From: Cytobacillus gottheilii
GTDB taxonomy: Bacteria > Bacillota > Bacilli > Bacillales > Cytobacillaceae
Reading direction: 5' to 3'
Length of the DNA: 64,000 nt
Assembly: GCF_001636345.1 (NCBI RefSeq)
Contig: NZ_KV440945.1
Coordinates: 3,491,354-3,555,353, forward strand
A program made the translations under genes and the position numbers. Below, one piece after another: positions 59,560-64,000 of the stretch. Position 1 is the stretch's first letter. Every line of letters starts with the position of its first letter. Under the pieces are notes generated by a model. That model saw only the letters and a list, made by a program, of their open reading frames with translations, was not told where the DNA came from and did not search any database.

Positions 59560-59802
59560 TAAAAAATTAATAACATTAAAATTATAATCTTTTAACCAAC
59601 TTCAGAAAACTTTAATCCTGATTATCACGATCCTCATCAATTATTGACTTCCATAAAGCTGTTTGTTCCCTATATGACCAAAAGAGGATTAATGAAACAT
59701 TAAAACTATTAAATATTAGCCAATGTTTTTCTACTTAATTTTTATGCTCTAACAAGAAAAGGGAAAGAAGTGAAGCAGTTTTGTGAACGGTACTGGCTTT
59801 AT

Positions 59803-59997
59803 TCAACACAAAAACCCATTAGTTATTATGATAAGAAAAATAAATCCAAACACTTGGAAAATGATTGTGTAAACAGTTTGGATAATAAATAGTCTGAATA
59901 AGAAGTTCATCAACCATTTATCTGAGTTTCTTCTTATACAAGTGGTTTCTGCTGTATCTAAGATAAGACTACTCATTCCAAATTCTCTATCCCCCAT
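59803..59997 (-). CDS. Possible 64-aa membrane peptide
   Basis: An open frame with a hydrophobic C-terminal half (LFRLFIIQTVYTIIFQVFGFIFLIIIT). I see no convincing RBS before the ATG and no family. The rest of 59560-60059 is AT-rich with no other supported gene. Low confidence. Confidence 0.3.
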   Translation of the reverse strand: MGDREFGMSSLILDTAETTCIRRNSDKWLMNFLFRLFIIQTVYTIIFQVFGFIFLIIITNGFLC

Positions 59998-60059
59998 TTC
60001 AACTGTATGGTAAAGTTATTTAATAGCTATATCTATATCTAATTCAATGAGGTGCACAC

Positions 60060-60590
60060 GTGGGGAGTACACATATAGTAGAAGTTAATCAAATTCGGAA
60101 TCTTACCAAGGGACATGTCTTATATTTCTATGAAAGCCAAGATCAGTATATTGTCTTTGTGGCTGACTTTATTACTTCAGGATTAGAAAGGGATGAATAT
60201 TGTATCATTGTGGAAAATGATCGCAATATTTCTTTGATAAAAACTAGACTCACAGCATTAATGAGTAGTAGTCAGCTAGAAAAAGTGATTTTTGTTAATA
60301 ATTATGATTTCTACTATGCCAGCGGAGATTTTCAGATAAATTCTGTATTTGATTTTCTTCCAAACGTCATTGAAGATTCCTCTGAACTTGATTTAGTTAT
60401 TCGAAGCTGGGCGCATGTGGAATGGCGGGATGAGCACGAAGTCAGTAAACTGCTGGATTCTGAACATGAGGCAGAGGAAATTGTGGCGGAAACAAAACTT
60501 CTTTCGGTTTGTGCATACGATTCAGAAAGAGTTAGCAAAGGATTTAAAGACGGGCTGATTGCCTGCCATAACTTCCTACTGAAAGAGTAA
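60060..60590 (+). CDS. MEDS-domain (DcmR-type sensory) protein
   Basis: This 176-residue stand-alone MEDS-like domain has HVLYFYESQDQYIVFVADFITSGLERDEYCIIVEN and a C-terminal DSERVSKGFKDGLIACHNFLL. Known relatives are sensory modules next to histidine kinases or regulators; B. subtilis has such proteins in stress/sporulation contexts. Starts at GTG with GAGGTG upstream. Alone in its unit. Confidence 0.8.
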   Translation: MGSTHIVEVNQIRNLTKGHVLYFYESQDQYIVFVADFITSGLERDEYCIIVENDRNISLIKTRLTALMSSSQLEKVIFVNNYDFYYASGDFQINSVFDFLPNVIEDSSELDLVIRSWAHVEWRDEHEVSKLLDSEHEAEEIVAETKLLSVCAYDSERVSKGFKDGLIACHNFLLKE

Positions 60591-60717
60591 AGAAGGTTTT
60601 TAGGAACAGCTTTCCCTTGATTCAAAAAGGAATTGCTTCTATTCTGATTGATTACAAAGGTTAAGATATCATCCTGCCCCATTACCTTTAATGGTAAATA
60701 CTCTTCATTTAAAAAGG

Positions 60718-60748
60718 AAAAAGCTGCGAAATTTAGCAGCTTTTTTTA
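60718..60748 (+). terminator. Terminator of the MEDS gene
   Basis: AAAAGCTGC / GCAGCTTTT stem followed by TTTTTT. Confidence 0.75.
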
Positions 60749-60794
60749 TGTTCATTACTATTTATTTTAAAATAACAGGTCTATACCTGCCCTC

Positions 60795-61073
60795 TCAAGT
60801 AATAACCTTTCTTCTCTCTTTTGCTACAGCCATCAACATATAAATACTAAATAACAAGATTATTGAAATCACGATTGGCAAACCGTATGAGGCATTGAGT
60901 GAAAACAGACTATTACTAACAAAATTAAAAAGGACAAGCGTAATCATGAATCCAAAATATATACTCTTTCTCTTTGAGTCTGCATGACCAGCCTTATTAT
61001 ATCCAATATACGTTAATGACAGCCAAAAGAAAAAAGGAATAGAAAATACCGCTAAAATAATAAAGACAACCAA
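60795..61073 (-). CDS. Three-TM membrane protein, 92 aa
   Basis: Starts at TTG with AGAGGTG upstream. Three hydrophobic segments (about 2-22, 38-58, 64-85) and a basic C-terminus (AKERRKVIT). No family recognised. Confidence 0.65.
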   Translation of the reverse strand: MVVFIILAVFSIPFFFWLSLTYIGYNKAGHADSKRKSIYFGFMITLVLFNFVSNSLFSLNASYGLPIVISIILLFSIYMLMAVAKERRKVIT

Positions 61074-61224
61074 ATTTGTTCACCTCTCTATGTATATCAA
61101 TCGGATAGCCCTCAATTTATTATACGTTTTTATGAAGTGAAAGTTTCACTCTGCGGAACCTCTTTAACTTCTCTAGTGAACAGCCGTTTACAACTGCTTC
61201 GTGATCCATAAATGCAAACGAAAG

Positions 61225-61458
61225 TTATGAGCAGCACATAACAGCCTTTTCCATCTCTTTTTCATTTAATAATATATCCCCATTGTCATCAACAATAAAT
61301 TCAACGTTTGAACTTGTCAGTCTATCTAGTGCTGAATCGATACTAGCTTGTGTTGAAGTTGATGCATCAATCCATACAGAATAATTGTTATCATCCTGCT
61401 GAGAACAGCCAGCTGATAATACACTAATGACGGTAAATAGAATGAGTATTTTTTTCAT
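61225..61458 (-). CDS. Small lipoprotein, 77 aa
   Basis: The ATG at 61458 has GGAGGTCG upstream; the frame is open further up without an RBS. Signal MKKILILFTVISVLSAGC gives a lipobox with Cys18, then a SVWIDASTSTQASIDSALDRL segment. Ends AVMCCS. Unknown function; acts on the outer face of the membrane. Confidence 0.7.
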   Translation of the reverse strand: MKKILILFTVISVLSAGCSQQDDNNYSVWIDASTSTQASIDSALDRLTSSNVEFIVDDNGDILLNEKEMEKAVMCCS

Positions 61459-61579
61459 CGTGCGACCTCCACTACTATAGTCAACAACCCCAAAATATTG
61501 ATTAACGAATATCAAACACATAAAAGAAATGAGCTTTCCTGCCGATAAAAAGCCCTTTTTCCTGAAAATCGATGATTCC

Positions 61580-62110
61580 TTACGCTTTATCCTGGATCAT
61601 TTGTTTTGCCCACTTGCACCATTCCAGATACATTTCCGAATATCTGATTCCGTATTCGACTGTTAAGATCGTGCCTATGTCTGAGTCTCCCTGACTGTGA
61701 AAGTGTTCTTTCCACTCTTTTGTCTTAGCTAAAATATTGTGTTCTCTCTCTATTACCTCATCTAGCAATTGGTTAATTTCTTCCTCCGATAAAATAGGGA
61801 AAATTGTTGTCTTAATTAAAAATTCATCTTTGATCTTTGCCGGTTTTAAAGGTTCTTCAATCGCCCAGCGGATTAAGTCTTTCTTTCCTTGATCTGTTAA
61901 AGAATATACTTTTTTATTTGGCGAAGTACCTTGAATGACTAATTGGTGAGTGATTAGATCTTCCTCTTCCATCTTATGCAATTCTTTATAAATTTGACTA
62001 TGAGTCGAACTCCAAAAATAAATCATCTTTTGCTTAAAAATAGTCACCACATCATAACCAGTGACTGGTTTTTTAGAGATTATTCCTAACAAAGCATAAC
62101 GTATGCTCAT
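61580..62110 (-). CDS. PadR-family transcriptional regulator
   Basis: This 176-residue protein has the PadR winged helix (YALLGIISKKPVTGYDVV, SSTHSQIYKELHKMEEEDLI, KKVYSLTDQGKKDLIRW) and a C-terminal helical dimerisation part. Divergent from the alpha/beta hydrolase gene, with an inverted repeat between them that is the likely operator. RBS AAGGA upstream. Confidence 0.9.
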   Translation of the reverse strand: MSIRYALLGIISKKPVTGYDVVTIFKQKMIYFWSSTHSQIYKELHKMEEEDLITHQLVIQGTSPNKKVYSLTDQGKKDLIRWAIEEPLKPAKIKDEFLIKTTIFPILSEEEINQLLDEVIEREHNILAKTKEWKEHFHSQGDSDIGTILTVEYGIRYSEMYLEWCKWAKQMIQDKA

Positions 62111-62162
62111 ACTAGATCCATTCCTTACTATTTTGTCAATATTGAAATTATAGCATATTTAC

Positions 62163-62192
62163 TTGACCATATTCATAATCCTTGGTTATTAT
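62163..62192 (+). promoter_or_regulatory. Promoter of the alpha/beta hydrolase gene
   Basis: TTGACC (62163-62168), 18 bases, TATTAT (62187-62192). Transcription would start near the operator at 62201, leaving a long leader of about 220 bases. Confidence 0.5.
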
Positions 62193-62200
62193 AACTATAG

Positions 62201-62228
62201 TTTCATATGTCTAAAATGACATATGAAA
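62201..62228. promoter_or_regulatory. Probable PadR operator
   Basis: TTTCATATGTC (62201-62211) and GACATATGAAA (62218-62228) are a perfect 11-bp inverted repeat around TAAAAT. The ATGT-ACAT core is typical of PadR operators. It covers the predicted transcription start. Confidence 0.75.
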
Positions 62229-62424
62229 TAAAGATGTCTTACTTTTGCATGTTCGCACCGTCATGTGATAATACCTCACGATTTTTAACCCATACATGGG
62301 TAATCCCTGCAGCAAACGAAAGCTACATCATTAGAAAAACAAAGGAAAGGATTATTATTCCTGTGTTCGTGGACTGGCAACCGATCTTAAGCCAACTCAA
62401 TTTGGAATAATTCGGTACAATACA

Positions 62425-63177
62425 ATGAAAAAAATACTCAAGAGCAAAAAGTTAATCATCATAGTTTCTACTATATGTATATTGGTCATTTTGGGCTTGT
62501 CTGCCTTTTTGATATGGTCTCAAGATACGTACGAGGCAATTGATGCTAATCAAATCGCAGTAGAGGAAGTCAGAGATTTAAAGGATGGCTGGTTTCTCAA
62601 TACCGTTGAAAATGCTGAGAAAGGCATTATCTTTTATCCTGGCGCCAAAGTTGAGCCTGAAGCATATGCCTTTTTAGCTCAAGAATTATCTAAGCAAAAC
62701 ATTTCAGTAGCTATACCCTCCGTTAGATTAAATCTGCCGATATTTGATGTTGCGAAGGCAGATGAAATACTAGATCAGAATGACAGCACTGAATGGTATA
62801 TCGCCGGGCATTCAATGGGAGGCGCTGCAGCAGCGATGTATGCAGATCAAAACTTAGATCGGATTCATGGACTGATATTACTTGGCGCATATGCAGCCGG
62901 AAACGATTTTTTACATGAGTCCAACTTGCCCGTTTTATCTATAAGCGGATCAGAGGATGGCTTAAGCACGCCAGAAAAGATAAAAGATAATAGCCCCCAC
63001 TTGCCAGCAGACACTACATTCTTTGAAATTGAAGGCGGAAACCATGCTTACTTCGGTGTATATGGCAGCCAATCTGGTGACAACGAAGCTCAATTAACTG
63101 TAAAAGAACAACAAGAAGCAATTATTGATTCTATTGTTAATTGGCTTGAAAGTGATGAAGGTACTAGCAAAGATTGA
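62425..63177 (+). CDS. Alpha/beta hydrolase with N-terminal membrane anchor
   Basis: This 250-residue protein has an N-terminal membrane segment (8-31), then an alpha/beta hydrolase fold: KGIIFYPGAKVEPEAY, the nucleophile elbow GHSMGG with Ser130, SGSEDGLST (Asp near 187) and GGNHAYFG (His near 217). Probably acts outside the membrane. RBS is not obvious. Divergent from padR and likely its target. Confidence 0.85.
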   Translation: MKKILKSKKLIIIVSTICILVILGLSAFLIWSQDTYEAIDANQIAVEEVRDLKDGWFLNTVENAEKGIIFYPGAKVEPEAYAFLAQELSKQNISVAIPSVRLNLPIFDVAKADEILDQNDSTEWYIAGHSMGGAAAAMYADQNLDRIHGLILLGAYAAGNDFLHESNLPVLSISGSEDGLSTPEKIKDNSPHLPADTTFFEIEGGNHAYFGVYGSQSGDNEAQLTVKEQQEAIIDSIVNWLESDEGTSKD

Positions 63178-63239
63178 AAGATCAAAATAGGGGTTTGATT
63201 TCGATAGATTGATCAACATAATTATATATTTTAATAGAA

Positions 63240-63276
63240 GAAAACCGCATTTTCACACAAAATGCGGTTTTTTCTA
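63240..63276 (+). terminator. Terminator of the hydrolase gene
   Basis: AAAACCGCATTTT / AAAATGCGGTTTT stem then TTTT. Confidence 0.85.
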
Positions 63277-63376
63277 TCATACAAGCAAGTTGGCACAGGC
63301 TTCACAAAACTATCATTAAATTAGATTTGAGAATCCATATTATTTCTTAAAGTTAGCATTAGTTTCAGGGGAAATC

Positions 63377-63754
63377 CTAATTCGCTATTCCCATAAAAAA
63401 CTCCCGAATATCCTCAGGCAATTCTTCGACAGCAAGTACTTTTAATTTCTCAGTTCCTGGAGAAGTCATAATGATATAAGATGTATTGTGATACTCAAAA
63501 AGTGAGAATTGCCCGACTCTTACGGCAGTATTATTTTGAATATTTTCAAAATCCTCTTCAGAAAAATTTTCTTCATACCCCTCTAAGATTAGGTTTTGAA
63601 TTTCCTCATAGCTGTCTGAGAAAGTCAATTCCTGATACAATTCAATTGTGTTTTTAGGTTTATAAAAATACATATAATACAGTAAACCAACTGTAACGAG
63701 AGCAAATATAGAGTAAATTACCCAGCTATTAATCTTTCTTTCCCTTGTAGTCAT
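63377..63754 (-). CDS. Single-TM membrane protein, 125 aa
   Basis: One membrane helix (12-31), then an outer acidic domain (EIQNLILEGYEENFSEEDF, YIIMTSPGTEKLKVLAVEELP). No family recognised. Overlaps the next gene upstream by four bases (ATGA), so the two are coupled. Confidence 0.7.
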   Translation of the reverse strand: MTTRERKINSWVIYSIFALVTVGLLYYMYFYKPKNTIELYQELTFSDSYEEIQNLILEGYEENFSEEDFENIQNNTAVRVGQFSLFEYHNTSYIIMTSPGTEKLKVLAVEELPEDIREFFMGIAN

Positions 63755-63975
63755 GACATCATTTGACTGAAAATATATAGTTGATAAAACCCAGGCGCTC
63801 CCAAAGCAAGGAAAAGAGTAAGAACAGCAAAGAGCTTTGATTGTTTTGTCAGTCGGTCATCACTCTTTTTGAGATGCTCAAAGTATGTAAGGATGAAGTA
63901 AAGACATGCAGTAAACATAATCGCTGAGAATACCCCTAACCAGATTCCAATTGACCCTAACGCTAATTGATCCAA
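63751..63975 (-). CDS. Two-TM membrane protein, 74 aa
   Basis: I chose the TTG at 63975 (AAAGGAA about 8 bases upstream); a GTG at 63984 abuts the RBS. Two membrane helices (about 10-30 and 47-70). Co-transcribed with the 125-aa gene. Unknown. Confidence 0.6.
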   Translation of the reverse strand: MDQLALGSIGIWLGVFSAIMFTACLYFILTYFEHLKKSDDRLTKQSKLFAVLTLFLALGAPGFYQLYIFSQMMS

Positions 63976-64000
63976 AGAAAACACTTCCTTTCAGAACAGC

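Noticed and set aside
62207-62410. 67-codon frame before the alpha/beta hydrolase gene
   Set aside because: Its ATG lies inside the PadR operator, there is no RBS, and the protein has no recognisable features.

Overview
The window looks like a chromosomal segment of a low-GC Gram-positive endospore-forming Bacillaceae. The 16S/23S/5S genes read as Bacillus-type, Shine-Dalgarno boxes are strong (AAGGAGG-like), TTG and GTG starts are common, and many proteins are Bacillus-typical: queCDE behind a preQ1 riboswitch, cydABDC, DUF1871, DUF3231 and a MEDS-domain protein. The genus is not fixed; the 16S variable regions remind me of the Cytobacillus/Mesobacillus group, which is inference only.

Layout. 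1-8.7 kb is mostly housekeeping: the tail of an unidentified gene, a P2-type calcium ATPase, a 54-aa orphan protein, an SDR oxidoreductase, a SUFU-domain protein, a quinone oxidoreductase-like MDR enzyme, and the queuosine precursor operon queC-queD-queE under a class I preQ1 riboswitch. 8.9-24.7 kb is an accessory island rich in nucleic-acid and nucleotide enzymes: an HNH nuclease with a 40-aa basic partner; a three-gene operon of two different PLD-nuclease/SF2-helicase fusions around a MazG-like pyrophosphohydrolase; an IS3-family element inserted just upstream of that operon; a Nudix hydrolase; a membrane-anchored SNase with a sunset domain; and a 1615-aa SF1 helicase with a Vsr/DUF559-like nuclease domain. 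I read it as a probable defence island, and the PLD-helicase/MazG/PLD-helicase operon is the best candidate for a poorly described system.

24.8-28.3 kb is a five-gene operon (lipoprotein, DUF350 protein, unknown protein, glutathionylspermidine-synthase-like ATP-grasp ligase, RCK potassium channel) resembling the E. coli yjf/ygi gene set. 28.6-36.1 kb holds a small membrane protein, a HAD phosphatase and the cytochrome bd operon cydABDC. 36.9-45.0 kb is a glycoside module: a cytosolic GH3, a membrane-anchored GH3 with permuted domain order, and an AraC regulator fused to a GH39 domain, with a near-consensus catabolite (cre-like) site. An IS4-family element (45.3-46.8 kb) sits inside an intergenic repeat with an exact 11-bp target duplication. 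A family of about 190-bp AT-rich repeats, each near a GGGACAGGTTCCTCGACCCA-type box, occurs at four loci and forms a 269-bp tandem array at 46.8-47.4 kb.

47.6-53.6 kb carries msrA-threonine aldolase, several small Bacillaceae proteins, a DUF3231 protein, a GNAT acetyltransferase and a tyrosine recombinase. A complete rRNA operon (16S-23S-5S, minus strand, no spacer tRNAs) fills 53.9-59.1 kb, with four tandem promoter-like sites, visible 16S and 23S processing stems, a roughly 146-bp block duplicated in both spacers, and a degenerate 5S 3' fragment between the operon and the recombinase. The last 4 kb holds a MEDS-domain protein, small membrane and lipoproteins, a PadR regulator with an 11-bp inverted-repeat operator in front of a divergent alpha/beta hydrolase, and two overlapping small membrane-protein genes cut off near the window end.
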